Shown here: piece by piece, positions 17,849-26,314 of the stretch
Layout: the number at the start of each line of letters is the position of its first letter
Numbering within the stretch: the first letter of the stretch is position 1
Assembly: GCA_023454175.1 (NCBI GenBank)
Contig: JAEXRW010000041.1
Coordinates: 124,001-188,000 of the forward strand
Length of the DNA stretch: 64,000 bases
Direction: 5' to 3'
Origin: Bacillota bacterium
Lineage (GTDB): Bacteria > Bacillota > Clostridia > Christensenellales > JAEXRW01
Program-made: the position numbers and the translations under genes
The notes under the pieces: model-generated
Database searches by the model: none
Told to the model about the DNA's origin: nothing
What the model saw: the letters and a program-made list of their open reading frames with translations, nothing else

Positions 17849-17873
17849 CCTCGTGCTGCAATGAGTTGCAATA

Positions 17874-17910
17874 AACACCCCCGGCGATGCCTTGCCGGGG
17901 GTGTTGCTTT
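17874..17910 (+). terminator. Strong rho-independent terminator
   Basis: Twelve-base stem AACACCCCCGGC/GCCGGGGGTGTT, 26 bp after the permease-like gene. Confidence 0.85.
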
Positions 17911-18196
17911 GTTCAGCTATGGATGATGCGCACGTGCGTTGTGCCCGCCGGTCTGCAGCAGTACGGATGGCATCGGCTTGGTTATCATTGGCCCGCATTT
18001 GTATTCATCATCCGTATCCTGCTCCCGGCAGGAGTTGTCAGAGGCTTTTGCCCCCTGAAACCCACTTTATACCCGGAGTAAAACATGTTCCGGTTGTCCG
18101 TATGGGCAGCAAGAGGTTGGTCCCGTGTGTTTCTGTTTCAGCCGGCGGGGTATCATATCCTTTGTTCCCATTCTGGCAAAAGGAAGGTACGCAGTC

Positions 18197-18523
18197 ATGG
18201 CGGAAAAACTTTACGGGTATAAAAAAGGCGATGAAAAGGTCATCGAGCGGATCATTGAGGATGATAATGTTGCCATCAATCATATGATCCTTCGCAGATC
18301 GGAATCCCTTCCCGAACATTATTCCAATTCCAGTGTTTACATGATCGTTGTAAGGGGGCAGGTTTCATTGAAGCTGGATGACCGGGAAGAGCATTCATAT
18401 CCGGAAGGCAGCATCATAAACATTCCGTATCAAACGAAAATGAACGTTTCTAACCAGCATGATGAGATCATGGAGATATTCGTCGTGAAAGCGCCCAGCC
18501 CGAAAAACATGTCCGCGGAATGA
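18197..18523 (+). CDS. Single-domain cupin protein
   Basis: A 108-aa small cupin (start MAEKLYGYKKGDEK). The barrel motifs are present in weakened form: LPEHYSNSSVYMIVVRG for motif 1 and YPEGSIINIPYQTKMNV for motif 2. Only one of the usual metal-binding histidines (His41) is clear, so metal binding is uncertain. AGGAAGG precedes the ATG; an upstream in-frame ATG lacks a ribosome site. Cupins of this size often bind small ligands or act in sugar and quorum metabolism. There is no informative neighbour. Confidence 0.75.
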   Translation: MAEKLYGYKKGDEKVIERIIEDDNVAINHMILRRSESLPEHYSNSSVYMIVVRGQVSLKLDDREEHSYPEGSIINIPYQTKMNVSNQHDEIMEIFVVKAPSPKNMSAE

Positions 18524-18540
18524 TACCGGAAGCCGTTACG

Positions 18541-18634
18541 GCCTTCCCCCGCAGGGTTAACTTTCCACTGACAATCTCGACTTTGAATCCATGCCGCACG
18601 CATACCAAAATTCTTAATTCTTAACTATTAATTA
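18541..18634. repeat. Family A repeat array next to a stop codon
   Basis: CCCCCGCAGGGTTAAC, then TTTCCACTGACAATCTCGAC, a GCCGCACGCATACC block, and TTCTTAATTCTTAACTATTAA units ending at the stop of the 18635 gene. More diverged than the other arrays. Confidence 0.6.
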
Positions 18635-19036
18635 TTAATTTTGCTTGTTCCACGAGCCGATCTCGATCAGGTTCCCCTCGGGGTCGGCTATATAGCTCGA
18701 GCGCATCCCCCACATCTCCGTCTTGGGCGGGTACACGCCTTTTGCCCCGGCCTCCACCAGCCGCTTGTACTCGATATCCACGTCTTCATACCGGGGCAGG
18801 TCCACGGCCAGCTCCATCGTGCCGTTCAGTCCCTTCGGATAGCCCAGCCCGGTTTGGATCAGTTCTTCGAAATCCTTCCGCGGGTACATCATCAGGCGTG
18901 AGCCCGATGTTGTGCACTGCGCGAAGGGCCCGCCGTCCCACTCCATCGCGAATCCCAGCACGTCCCGGTAAAATTCCACCATGGTTTTGATGTCGCTGAC
19001 GAAAAGCCCCACCGCGTCCAGCTTCTTGTTTGTCAT
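18635..19036 (-). CDS. VOC (glyoxalase/bleomycin-resistance fold) protein
   Basis: A 133-aa single-chain VOC protein with two beta-alpha-beta-beta-beta units. The first starts LDAVGLFVSDIKTMVEFYRDVLGF and the second carries ADPEGNLIEIGSW near the end, where the glutamate is a usual metal ligand. GGGAGG lies about nine bases before the chosen ATG at 19036; a longer in-frame extension to 19204 has no such signal. The substrate is unknown. VOC proteins include dioxygenases, isomerases and antibiotic-binding proteins. The gene is monocistronic. Confidence 0.8.
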   Translation of the reverse strand: MTNKKLDAVGLFVSDIKTMVEFYRDVLGFAMEWDGGPFAQCTTSGSRLMMYPRKDFEELIQTGLGYPKGLNGTMELAVDLPRYEDVDIEYKRLVEAGAKGVYPPKTEMWGMRSSYIADPEGNLIEIGSWNKQN

Positions 19037-19160
19037 GACAGTATCGCCTCCCGTTTTTGAATGACAGGGCAAAGGGCGTTTGGTTTTGGGCATCGTCCCG
19101 CCCTCCCGGCCTTTACTATTTATGATTCGTGGTAGATACTGTAACTCCTTCCGTCCGGAT

Positions 19161-19198
19161 AAAAAACAACCGGCAGGGGTCATCTTCCCGGTTGTTTG
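19161..19198 (-). terminator. Rho-independent terminator of the leftward TPR gene
   Basis: Read leftwards: AAACAACCGGG...CCGGTTGTTTTTT, 32 bp beyond the stop of the 19231 gene. Confidence 0.85.
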
Positions 19199-19230
19199 AT
19201 GCAATACTTGTAAAGTTCGTATTCAGGGAG

Positions 19231-20061
19231 TTATGCCAGCTTCGCAAGAGTATCCTTTGCTTCCGTTACGATATGCAGCTTGTTCCCGTGATCTATGACA
19301 TATTGGAATGCCTCCCTGGCTTCTCTCGTCTGCCCGAAATGCATATACGCTTTCCCAAGGTGGTATTTGGCCGTCACCCTGTGTAGCTCGTGCCCTGCCT
19401 TGTTGAAAATGGCCTGCAGTTTCTCCGCCGCACCTTCATGGAGGCCCTTCCGCAGATCCAGCGCGATTTGTAACTGTTCATATTCCAGTTCCATCCGGCT
19501 TCGCTTGTCCGCGGCCAATTTTGTTTTACCCAGCATCTCCTTGAAAAGCGCCAGGCTCTTATCAGCCTCTTCATATGCATGCAATCCCAGCTGCGTCTCG
19601 GCCAGAAGTTCCAGATAAAAAAGGTTGTTGAGTCTTCCTTTCCGGCCTTTTGTAAAGGTTTGGATGCCCCGGATGATGGTATAGGATTCCTGCATCCGTC
19701 CCGCATAGAGCAGGCCCCGCGCGTGGTTGAGCGCCATATAGGTCGTGTAAACTTCCTTGTTCTCGACATTGCGCATTTTGCCTGTATAGCCAAGGAACCG
19801 TTCGGGGTCGCATTCTTCTACGAGTATGTCCAGCACTCCCCGCATCTTCCGTATCGCCACAGCTTCCACGGCATAGTCCGAGCCGTACATCCATGCCACC
19901 ATGGCTCCTGCGAATATCCCAAACTCAGCCAGCGCACCCACCGTGAAGGTACGGATGCAGGCGGGCGAACGCAGGAAAAAGAACAGGAGCGCGATGATGA
20001 GCATGCCGCCCACCCCGAGCAGCCAGTACAGGTTCTTTGTCAGTTTGAAATACTTGTACAT
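19231..20061 (-). CDS. Membrane-anchored TPR protein, paralog 1
   Basis: A 276-aa protein with two N-terminal membrane helices (about residues 12-30 and 38-60), followed by a TPR-like helical domain. Motifs include EVYTTYMALNHARGLLYAGRMQESYTII and AKYHLGKAYMHFGQTREAREAFQYVIDHG. It aligns end to end with the next gene upstream, including the start (MYKYFKLTKNLYW against MQRYFPGARYLYW) and the C-terminal HGNKLH motif. The topology implies a cytoplasmic TPR scaffold on the membrane. Binding partners are unknown. The two genes form an operon with a 42-bp gap and end at one terminator. Confidence 0.75.
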   Translation of the reverse strand: MYKYFKLTKNLYWLLGVGGMLIIALLFFFLRSPACIRTFTVGALAEFGIFAGAMVAWMYGSDYAVEAVAIRKMRGVLDILVEECDPERFLGYTGKMRNVENKEVYTTYMALNHARGLLYAGRMQESYTIIRGIQTFTKGRKGRLNNLFYLELLAETQLGLHAYEEADKSLALFKEMLGKTKLAADKRSRMELEYEQLQIALDLRKGLHEGAAEKLQAIFNKAGHELHRVTAKYHLGKAYMHFGQTREAREAFQYVIDHGNKLHIVTEAKDTLAKLA

Positions 20062-20103
20062 TGGTTTCCCCTTGTATGCATTTTGTTTGAGCGGTTTATC
20101 GCT

Positions 20104-20919
20104 TTATATCTCTGCCAGCTTCACTTTCGCTTCTTCCGCCATATGCAGCTTGTTGCCGTGTTCCGCCGCGTACTGGAAGGCTTCCCGCGCCTTCTCCTTT
20201 TTACCGGCCTTCAGGTACGCTTCCCCCAGCCTGTATTGGGCAGTCACCCGCTGCAGTTCGTTCGCGGCGGTATCATACAGTTCCTTCAGCGCTTCTTCCG
20301 CGTCGCGGTATTTGCCCTGGTTGGCCAGCATCACGGCGTTGTACAGCTCGATCTGGTAGCTGGCATTTCGTTTGTACCGCGCGTCGCGGGATACGTCGTG
20401 CAGGTCCGCGAGTTGGCTTATCTCCTCTTCCACCTTCCCGTATTCACCCTGGCGGAGTAAAATGGCTGATCTGTTTCGGATGTATTCGTACCGGTTGGCA
20501 GCCCCCATGCTTTGTGCGGGCGCATTTTCGAGGCTCGCGAGCATCTTTTCCGCCTCATCGTACCGCCCCATATGGACGAGTCCCGTGCAGGTTTTCAATG
20601 TGATGTAATTTTTGAATATATCCTTGTTCGGGATCGCGGCCATCCGCTGCAGGATGGCTGTGTATTTCTCCGGGTCGCACTCGTTTTCCAGGATATCGAT
20701 GATTTTGCGCAGGTTCCGCCTGGCCAGGCTGGCAGCCAGCCTGGTTGTGAGGATCATCCAGATGAGGAAGACCGCCAGCCCGAAAAGGATACAAAGGAGC
20801 ACGTCCTTCAGCCATGGGACAGCCCCGCTCAGGTAGACGGTCAGCCCGGCAGCCCCCGCCAGTCCCGCTGCGTTCAGGCCCCAGTAAAGGTATCTCGCGC
20901 CCGGAAAGTATCGCTGCAT
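20104..20919 (-). CDS. Membrane-anchored TPR protein, paralog 2
   Basis: A 271-aa paralog of the 19231 gene, upstream in the same operon. Two N-terminal membrane helices (about residues 12-30 and 38-58) precede TPR-like repeats (LVHMGRYDEAEKMLASLENA; AQYRLGEAYLKAGKKEKAREAF). The start at 20919 was chosen by alignment with the paralog and a GGGGGATG run upstream; a TTG five codons earlier is possible. Both proteins share an ENECDP or EECDP motif after the second helix. Function unknown; a tandem duplication is clear. Confidence 0.75.
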   Translation of the reverse strand: MQRYFPGARYLYWGLNAAGLAGAAGLTVYLSGAVPWLKDVLLCILFGLAVFLIWMILTTRLAASLARRNLRKIIDILENECDPEKYTAILQRMAAIPNKDIFKNYITLKTCTGLVHMGRYDEAEKMLASLENAPAQSMGAANRYEYIRNRSAILLRQGEYGKVEEEISQLADLHDVSRDARYKRNASYQIELYNAVMLANQGKYRDAEEALKELYDTAANELQRVTAQYRLGEAYLKAGKKEKAREAFQYAAEHGNKLHMAEEAKVKLAEI

Positions 20920-21040
20920 ATCCATCCCCCGCAAACAATTGATGAATTAACCCCAGTGAACGATGTTGAAATGGGTGAAATGTGATAGAAGCTTGAAAAA
21001 TGCTCGATCCTCGCTTCGCCATATCCCATACAACCATAAT

Positions 21041-21070
21041 TATACATTATAAATTATACATTATACATTA
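21041..21070. repeat. AT-rich repeat next to a stop codon
   Basis: Three TATACATTAT-type units ending at the stop of the 21071 gene. It occupies the same position relative to the stop as the Family A arrays but has a different unit. Confidence 0.5.
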
Positions 21071-22330
21071 TTAAAATTTTCGTATGAACATGTTGTCCCG
21101 TTCCAGCAGGGCTTCCACTGTATCGTATCCCAGCCGTTTCAGCAGGGCGATGGTATACGGGTTGTCCACCGGCGTCTCGTACAGCGCCTGTTTCCCGTAT
21201 TCGTTCACGTTCTTCCTGCCCTCTTCGGTGGGGATCATCGCGCGCGGCCCGCCCACGCAGCCGCCCCTGCACCCCATCCCCTCCAGGAAGTTCGCGCCTG
21301 CGTTGCCTGTGGATACTTCTTCGAGCAGCGCCTTGCACGCCAGCATCCCGTCCGCCTGTTTGGCACGAAAGGGGATCTTCCGGTCCTTTTTCAGCTTTTC
21401 CAGCGTCTTTTCTACAGCCTCGCTCACCCCGCCCGTGCGCGCATAGATCCGCCCGCCGCGTGAGCTGTGGTCCTTGTGGTCGTCCTCCAGCATGCCGGGG
21501 TCCACCCCCGCCGCTTCGAAGAGTTCCTGCGTCTCCTGGAACGTCAGTACGATATCCACGGCGTCCGCGATGTCCGCTTCCCTTGCCTCCGCCTTTTTCG
21601 CCAGGCACGGCCCGATGAATACGGTCTTTGCTTCCGGGTGGATGCGCTTCACCGACCGCCCGCACGCCGCCATGGGGGATACCGAAGGCGGGATATGCGG
21701 CGTCAGCGCGCTGTACAGCTTGCGTATCACCGCCACCCACAGCGGGCAGCAGCAGCTCGTCAGGAGGAAGTCACCTTCGCTTTGGATCTGCCTGTCATAT
21801 TCCAGGGCCTCCTTCAGCGTCAGCACGTCGGCAAAGAGCGCCACCTCGATCATCCCCTGGAATCCCAGCTTTTTGAATGCGCAGCGCAGTTTCCCCGCCG
21901 TTACGTCAGGGCTGAATTGCCCCATGAATGCCGGCGCGATCATGGCGTATACCGGCGTCTCCCTGCCCTGCAGCAGCTCCAGCAGGGGGATGAGGTCTTT
22001 TCTCTCCTGTAATCTTCCTTCCTTGCAGGATGCGATGCACGCCCCGCAGCCCGTGCAGTGTTCCTCCTTGATCACGAGCTTGCCGTTTTCGTCCCGCTGG
22101 ATCGCGGAGAAAAGGCATGCCAGCTGGCAGGGCGCCTCTTTGTCCCCGCACGTGCATTCCCCGGATGCTTTCATCACGATAGGCTGCCTGTTCGGGTGGA
22201 GCAGCGCTTCCAGTTCCTTTTCGTCCGCCTTCTCCTCCCGCAGCCGCGCCGTTTCTTCTTCCAGCTTGCCGCCGAGGGATGCGCCGATCAATCTATGGTA
22301 TATTTCTTCGTGTGGAACCATGTCTTTCAC
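21071..22330 (-). CDS. [FeFe]-hydrogenase-like iron-sulfur protein (large-subunit domain)
   Basis: A 419-aa protein. Residues ~50-105 hold cysteine clusters for iron-sulfur centres (CTCGDKEAPCQLAC, then CTGCGACIASCKEG). The H-cluster domain shows all three signatures in variant form: TSCCCPLW near 192, GPCLAKKAE near 240, and GMGCRGGCVGGPRA near 352. The variants differ from classic hydrogen-producing enzymes (for example MPC replaced by GPC) and fit the shorter monomeric or sensory [FeFe] groups. No maturation genes (hydEFG), flavin or quinone partner lie nearby. Catalytic hydrogen turnover is therefore unproven; a sensory role is possible. Confidence 0.85.
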   Translation of the reverse strand: MKDMVPHEEIYHRLIGASLGGKLEEETARLREEKADEKELEALLHPNRQPIVMKASGECTCGDKEAPCQLACLFSAIQRDENGKLVIKEEHCTGCGACIASCKEGRLQERKDLIPLLELLQGRETPVYAMIAPAFMGQFSPDVTAGKLRCAFKKLGFQGMIEVALFADVLTLKEALEYDRQIQSEGDFLLTSCCCPLWVAVIRKLYSALTPHIPPSVSPMAACGRSVKRIHPEAKTVFIGPCLAKKAEAREADIADAVDIVLTFQETQELFEAAGVDPGMLEDDHKDHSSRGGRIYARTGGVSEAVEKTLEKLKKDRKIPFRAKQADGMLACKALLEEVSTGNAGANFLEGMGCRGGCVGGPRAMIPTEEGRKNVNEYGKQALYETPVDNPYTIALLKRLGYDTVEALLERDNMFIRKF

Positions 22331-22502
22331 CTTTTTATAACGTTTGGAACGGGGTTTGTTGCTTCATTGGCTGGATGAACCATGCTTCATTTATAACATA
22401 TCCCGTTCATGTATGAAACAGATGAAAACATAAGATGCGTCTTTTTGCTTTTCTCACAGGTACCCAATAACCTGTATTCTGAAAATACCATTACCTGATT
22501 CG

Positions 22503-22598
22503 CAAAGCCTCCCTTGCCTAAAGGGAGGTGTCAGCCGTAAAGCGACCAAATGGGCCGTAAGCGGCCCTATGGGGTCGCATGCTGCCGGAGGGATTCGT
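22503..22598. repeat. Family B hairpin repeat with insertion
   Basis: The CCTCCCTTGCCTAAAGGGAGG hairpin and GGAGGGATTCGT end are kept, but the middle hairpin is replaced by a longer GGGCCGTAAGCGGCCC hairpin. This is the main structure in the 520-bp gap 22331-22852, with the terminator below. Confidence 0.7.
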
Positions 22599-22747
22599 AT
22601 CAGTATGGGTTTGACATCAAGATGCTTTCATTCTTCTGGTGGCTTCACCCGGCATGTGCACCGCAAAATGCCCTGGAGCGTATGATGCCTTGCATGTGGA
22701 GGTTTGTTGGCGAAAAAGTGGATGTGCCAGTTCTATGAGACAAAAGC

Positions 22748-22776
22748 GAAAAATACGCCGGAAGGCGCATTTTTCG
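22748..22776. terminator. Terminator downstream of the flagellin-tail gene
   Basis: CGAAAAATACGCC GGAA GGCGCATTTTTCG, a thirteen-base stem with one mismatch. It can act in both directions. Confidence 0.7.
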
Positions 22777-22852
22777 AAATGGCAAGCAGGGGTTGCCATC
22801 GTTTAAAGGAACAGTCTCTATACCGTCCCCGAAACGCATTGTATGTTTCGGA

Positions 22853-23152
22853 CTAGATCAGTCCGAGTATCCGCTGGGGGGAGAGGTTGGCCTGGGCCGC
22901 GATGGCCACGCCGCTTTGCTGGAGGATGGCGTTTTTCGCCAGCTCCATCAATTCATAGGCTTCGTCCACATCCCGGATCGCAGGCTCCCCGGATATGCCG
23001 TGCGCCTTCTTTTTTTCCGTCAGTGCGGAAATCAGCGCCGCATCGGAGGTCGCGGCGGATGCCCTCCTGGTCGCCGGTTTTGGCTTGGTGTTGGACGCAG
23101 TCGGATCCGCCTGGGTTGCGCCAATGGGTGCGTTGTTGATCGGGTTTACCAT
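22853..23152 (-). CDS. Short protein ending in a flagellin C-terminal (D0) helix
   Basis: A 99-aa protein. Residues ~1-50 look disordered, rich in Ala, Thr, Pro and Lys. The last ~40 residues match the C-terminal D0 region of flagellins: AIRDVDEAYELMELAKNAIL, then QQSGVAIAAQANLSPQ and a final ILGLI. In flagellin this helix packs against the N-terminal helix in the filament core, but here there is no N-terminal flagellin half. GAGGTG lies six bases before the ATG at 23152. A hairpin precedes the gene and a terminator follows it, so it looks expressed. It could be a decoy, chaperone-binding or export-signal protein, or a flagellin remnant. Confidence 0.8.
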   Translation of the reverse strand: MVNPINNAPIGATQADPTASNTKPKPATRRASAATSDAALISALTEKKKAHGISGEPAIRDVDEAYELMELAKNAILQQSGVAIAAQANLSPQRILGLI

Positions 23153-23178
23153 CGCGTTCACCTCGTTTGTGATGAAAA

Positions 23179-23213
23179 GCACTCCCTGCCTGTATATCGG
23201 CAGGTCAGAGTGC
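23179..23213 (-). promoter_or_regulatory. Leader hairpin upstream of the flagellin-tail gene
   Basis: Imperfect stem GCACTC..CTGCC / GGCAG..GAGTGC, closing 27 bp before the start codon at 23152. It may be an upstream terminator or an mRNA leader structure. Confidence 0.45.
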
Positions 23214-23475
23214 GCTGTAGTCTTTCTGGGTGGCTGTTTCCGTATTATCTCAATTTAATCATATATTAACGATAAATGCAAGCACTTTTTACATATTGTA
23301 CTATTCTTTTGGCATTTTATACTATTACCACGGCGCAATGATCTCATCTCTTTTCGTATTGCCATGTGTAATACCCGGCTGAGTACCGCTGTCGGACCGC
23401 AGATCAGTGAGGGTCCAGTATATGGTATAATTAGCATGGCATAAATGAATTTGATCTGAGAGTGGGGTTTGTGAT

Positions 23476-23925
23476 ATGAAATTCGACTGAAAAAGGTTCC
23501 TCTTCAGCCTCCTTGCCATCGCGGTTTTGACGGTGGGAATATACTATCTTTCTATTTATATCAGGTATGAAGCCTATCGGACGTTCAAAATGCAGCTGTT
23601 ATGGGGATGGATGTATATCTGGCCGCTTCCGGTCGGAGCCTATTTTGCAAGAGGACATATCAAAATGTGGTTCAAACGCGGTAAAGTAAAAGTGGAAATC
23701 GGTTCACTTTCCATTGCCGCCCTCTGCCTTGCCGCAATTATACCCGATGTTAATTACGTACTATTTCAGATTCTATTAAGCTCCGACACGTTACCGGTGG
23801 TCGTCCTCTTCTTCTGGTACCACCTGCTCTGCGCCTTCTCCCGCGAACCTTCCGCCAAAGTCAGCCTCTATGACGAAAAAGGCAGGAAGACTGTCCTCCC
23901 GCCCTTTGATGTGGATATCAGGTGA
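23476..23925 (+). pseudogene. Small membrane protein gene with a stop at codon 5
   Basis: An ATG at 23476, preceded by a GAGAGTGGGG run, opens the frame MKFD, then TGA (23488-23490), then KRFLFSLLAIAVLTVGIYYL and a 132-residue open frame with about four hydrophobic segments. The part after the stop begins with a normal first membrane helix, so the intact gene probably read Trp (TGG) at codon 5. Internal starts (TTG at 23527) would lose half of the first helix. It is convergent with the GNAT gene, six bases apart. The family is not recognised. A sequence error is possible. Confidence 0.6.
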
Positions 23926-23931
23926 TATGGA

Positions 23932-24507
23932 TCAGCGGCTTCCTTCGCATCTTGCCGCCAGGTAGTCGTCCCGCAGGATGGCGTACTGGTCGCTGTCCTC
24001 ATACCCCAGGTTGCTCCTGTATTTCTGCCGCGCCAACCCCTCGTATTGCATCCCCGCCTTCTGCATCACCCTGCCCGAAGCCGGGTTGCGGGTGCTGTGG
24101 TACGTCTCGATCCGGTTGACCTCCACGCTTTCGAAGGCATGGCGCAGCACCGCCTTCAGCGCCTCCGTCACATACCCCTGCCCCCAGTATTCCCTCCCGG
24201 TGCAGTACCCCACGTCCGCGCAGGCGTCGAATTCGTTGAGTATTGTGAGGGAGATGGACCCGATGGGTTCGCCGCTCTCCTTGAGCGTGATGGCCCACAG
24301 GTACAGGGCCGGGTTGGCGTACCCTTGCTCCCATCCCGAGAATACGCGTTTTGTCTCCTCCACGTCCTTATGCGCCTGCCACCGCATGTACTTTGCTACT
24401 TCCGGATCGTTTGTCCAGTTCCGGTAAGCGGCTTCTGCGTCCGCGGCGGTGAACCTGCGCAGGATCAGTCTTTCCGTCTCCAGTTGTATGGTACCTTGGT
24501 GTTTCAT
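23932..24507 (-). CDS. GNAT N-acetyltransferase (RimJ/RimL type)
   Basis: A 191-aa acetyltransferase. It starts LETERLILRRFTAADAEAAY, the usual opening of the RimJ/RimL-like group. The acetyl-CoA site lies at about residues 100-115 (GREYWGQGYVTEAL), and VNRIETYHSTRNPASGRVMQ is the family's late strand-helix. These enzymes acetylate ribosomal-protein N-termini, antibiotics or other amines; the substrate cannot be read from the sequence. Length is normal. There is no operon partner. Confidence 0.85.
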   Translation of the reverse strand: MKHQGTIQLETERLILRRFTAADAEAAYRNWTNDPEVAKYMRWQAHKDVEETKRVFSGWEQGYANPALYLWAITLKESGEPIGSISLTILNEFDACADVGYCTGREYWGQGYVTEALKAVLRHAFESVEVNRIETYHSTRNPASGRVMQKAGMQYEGLARQKYRSNLGYEDSDQYAILRDDYLAARCEGSR

Positions 24508-24591
24508 TGTCTTTCGATCTTCCTTTTATGCTTGGTGTTCTTCCTGATGCGCTGCTTCTTATGAACGGCCCGGCAGGCATTGTTTCCCTGG

Positions 24592-25035
24592 TCACTGCTG
24601 CTCTGTGATATCTTCGATCGTCCCCTCCAGATAGGTGGGGCTGCCGTCCTCGCCGTATGTCAGCTTTGCGGTGATATGCAGGCGTATCGTGGCCCCGTCG
24701 CTTCGCACCGCGCGGCACTGCTCGTCAAAAGGGATCCTGCTCTGCACCGAGCGCATCAGCGCGTCCTGCAGCAGCTGCCACTCTTCCGGCGGCACATACT
24801 GGAATACCGAGAAAAGCCCTCGTGTGATATGGGACTGTTCCACGCCCAGGATGTTGCATACGCCCTGTGAAAAACGGGACAGGTCCTTTGCGATATCCCA
24901 CTCGAATATGCCCGATTTCTGTTCGAGGATGTCCCCCCTGCTCAGTGAAAATTCCCTGCTTTTCCGGTTCAGTTCATCGCATTCCGCCTGGATGAAGTCC
25001 GGTGATGCCGGTTTGAGTTCATCGGAATTACCCAT
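24592..25035 (-). CDS. Stand-alone PAS domain protein, paralog 1
   Basis: A 147-aa soluble protein made of one PAS domain (about residues 40-147) behind a charged helix. It ends TYLEGTIEDITEQQ, the usual PAS C-terminus that normally leads into an output domain, but here the protein stops. The core has FEWDIAKDLSRFSQGVCNIL and YVPPEEWQLLQDAL. It is closely similar to the 25651 protein. It may act as a ligand-binding subunit for kinases such as those at 12815 or 34112, which contain similar PAS modules; that is inference. Confidence 0.8.
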   Translation of the reverse strand: MGNSDELKPASPDFIQAECDELNRKSREFSLSRGDILEQKSGIFEWDIAKDLSRFSQGVCNILGVEQSHITRGLFSVFQYVPPEEWQLLQDALMRSVQSRIPFDEQCRAVRSDGATIRLHITAKLTYGEDGSPTYLEGTIEDITEQQ

Positions 25036-25199
25036 ATGCCCTTCCTCCGTGTAGCAAAATAAATGATTATGGATAATTATGTCGTATCCATTGTAAACCG
25101 TATCGGGTACATACTCAATCCCTGAATTTCCCTTGTATATATTTTTTTATCTGTTAATCCGTGTATGGTTGCCGGATTCTCAGAAATGGAGCTGTGGGT

Positions 25200-25517
25200 T
25201 TACCGCGGAAGAAAGACCACCAGGCATTCGATGGCAAATATCACGATGCTTAAGGCGATGGATAGCATCATCCGCACCTTGGGGGAACGGTTGGATATCC
25301 GGCCGGGGTTGATCCTGTTGCCCAGGTGCATCAGCCCCGGGATGAAGAGGATGAGCGCCGGCAGGATGAATATCAGCCCTTTCGGTCCCGTCCTCGCGCC
25401 GGGCCCGAAGCCCAGTGTTATGGTCTCGGGCAGGGAGGGATACGCGATGCCTGCGAGGATGAATCCTGCCGCGCCCAGGAAGATGCCGATGATAAACTCG
25501 ATACTGATCTTTTTCAT
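25200..25517 (-). CDS. DUF1648-like small membrane protein
   Basis: A 105-aa protein with three hydrophobic helices. After the first helix comes AYPSLPETITLGFGPGARTG, which resembles the YxxLPxxIPxHF motif of DUF1648 proteins (the SdpI immunity family N-terminus). It lies between two PAS paralogs on the same strand. Its role is unknown; a relation to SdpI-like immunity is only structural resemblance. Confidence 0.65.
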   Translation of the reverse strand: MKKISIEFIIGIFLGAAGFILAGIAYPSLPETITLGFGPGARTGPKGLIFILPALILFIPGLMHLGNRINPGRISNRSPKVRMMLSIALSIVIFAIECLVVFLPR

Positions 25518-25589
25518 CTTGTTTGGCTCCGTCCTTTTTATACGGTGGTTGCTGATTCCATGATAAACCCCGTCCCCTGCCGCTGCAAC

Positions 25590-25621
25590 AAAAAAGGCTG
25601 CCCGTGCAGGACAGCCCTTTT
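25590..25621 (-). terminator. Rho-independent terminator of the leftward PAS gene
   Basis: Read leftwards: AAAAGGGCTG..CAGCCTTTTTT, 30 bp after the stop at 25651. Confidence 0.85.
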
Positions 25622-25650
25622 GCTGGTCTATTATCTTCCGGTCGAAACGT

Positions 25651-26097
25651 TTATCCCTGCGGGTCTGTTACGTCTTCGATTTCTCCCTCGATCATAGGGT
25701 TGCCCTCGTCGTTGATCGTCACTTTCCCGGTGATGCGTACCGCGATTCGTACTCCGTCGCTTCGTATGGCGCAGCATCGTACGTCCAGGGGGATGTTGTG
25801 CTGCGCAGTCCGCGTGAAGGCGTCCTGCACCTTCTGCCACTCTTCCGGCGGCACGTACTGGAATATGGAAAATAACCCCCTCACCGTGTGGGACTGTTCC
25901 ACGCCGATCATGTTGCATACGCCCAGTGAAAAGCGGGACTTGTCATTTACCATCTCCCATTCGAAGACGCCCGTCCTTAGTTCGTAGGCATCGCCCCTGC
26001 TGTGTGAATACGCCCTCCCCTTCCGGTTGATCTCTTCGCGCTTTTGCAGTTCATACCCGGTCTCGTCCGGGTTTATGGTTTCCTGTGGTTCACTCAT
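25651..26097 (-). CDS. Stand-alone PAS domain protein, paralog 2
   Basis: A 148-aa PAS-only protein, about 50 percent identical by eye to the 24592 product. Shared features include SRGD, FEWDI or FEWEM, RFSLGVCNMIGVEQSH, YVPPEEWQKVQDAF and a C-terminal IEDVTD. There is no output domain and no membrane helix. The two copies are separated by the DUF1648-like gene, and this copy has its own terminator, so the copies are probably separately expressed. Partner kinases are unknown. Confidence 0.8.
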   Translation of the reverse strand: MSEPQETINPDETGYELQKREEINRKGRAYSHSRGDAYELRTGVFEWEMVNDKSRFSLGVCNMIGVEQSHTVRGLFSIFQYVPPEEWQKVQDAFTRTAQHNIPLDVRCCAIRSDGVRIAVRITGKVTINDEGNPMIEGEIEDVTDPQG

Positions 26098-26314
26098 TCT
26101 GCGGCTCCTCTAGATGAAATAAAATAAAAAATAGAGTGGATGATTCCGTCAACATTTTAAGCTGGATCGGGTGGACACTCAATCTGTTTTTTCCTTCCAT
26201 CTCTCCGCGGCTTTCATTTTTGCACACAGGGTCCGTCAATATGAAACGTTATGTATTTTCATTGTAGGAAGGCGGGGCTTTTTGCATAAGGCCGTCCTGC
26301 CCGTTTGAAGGACG

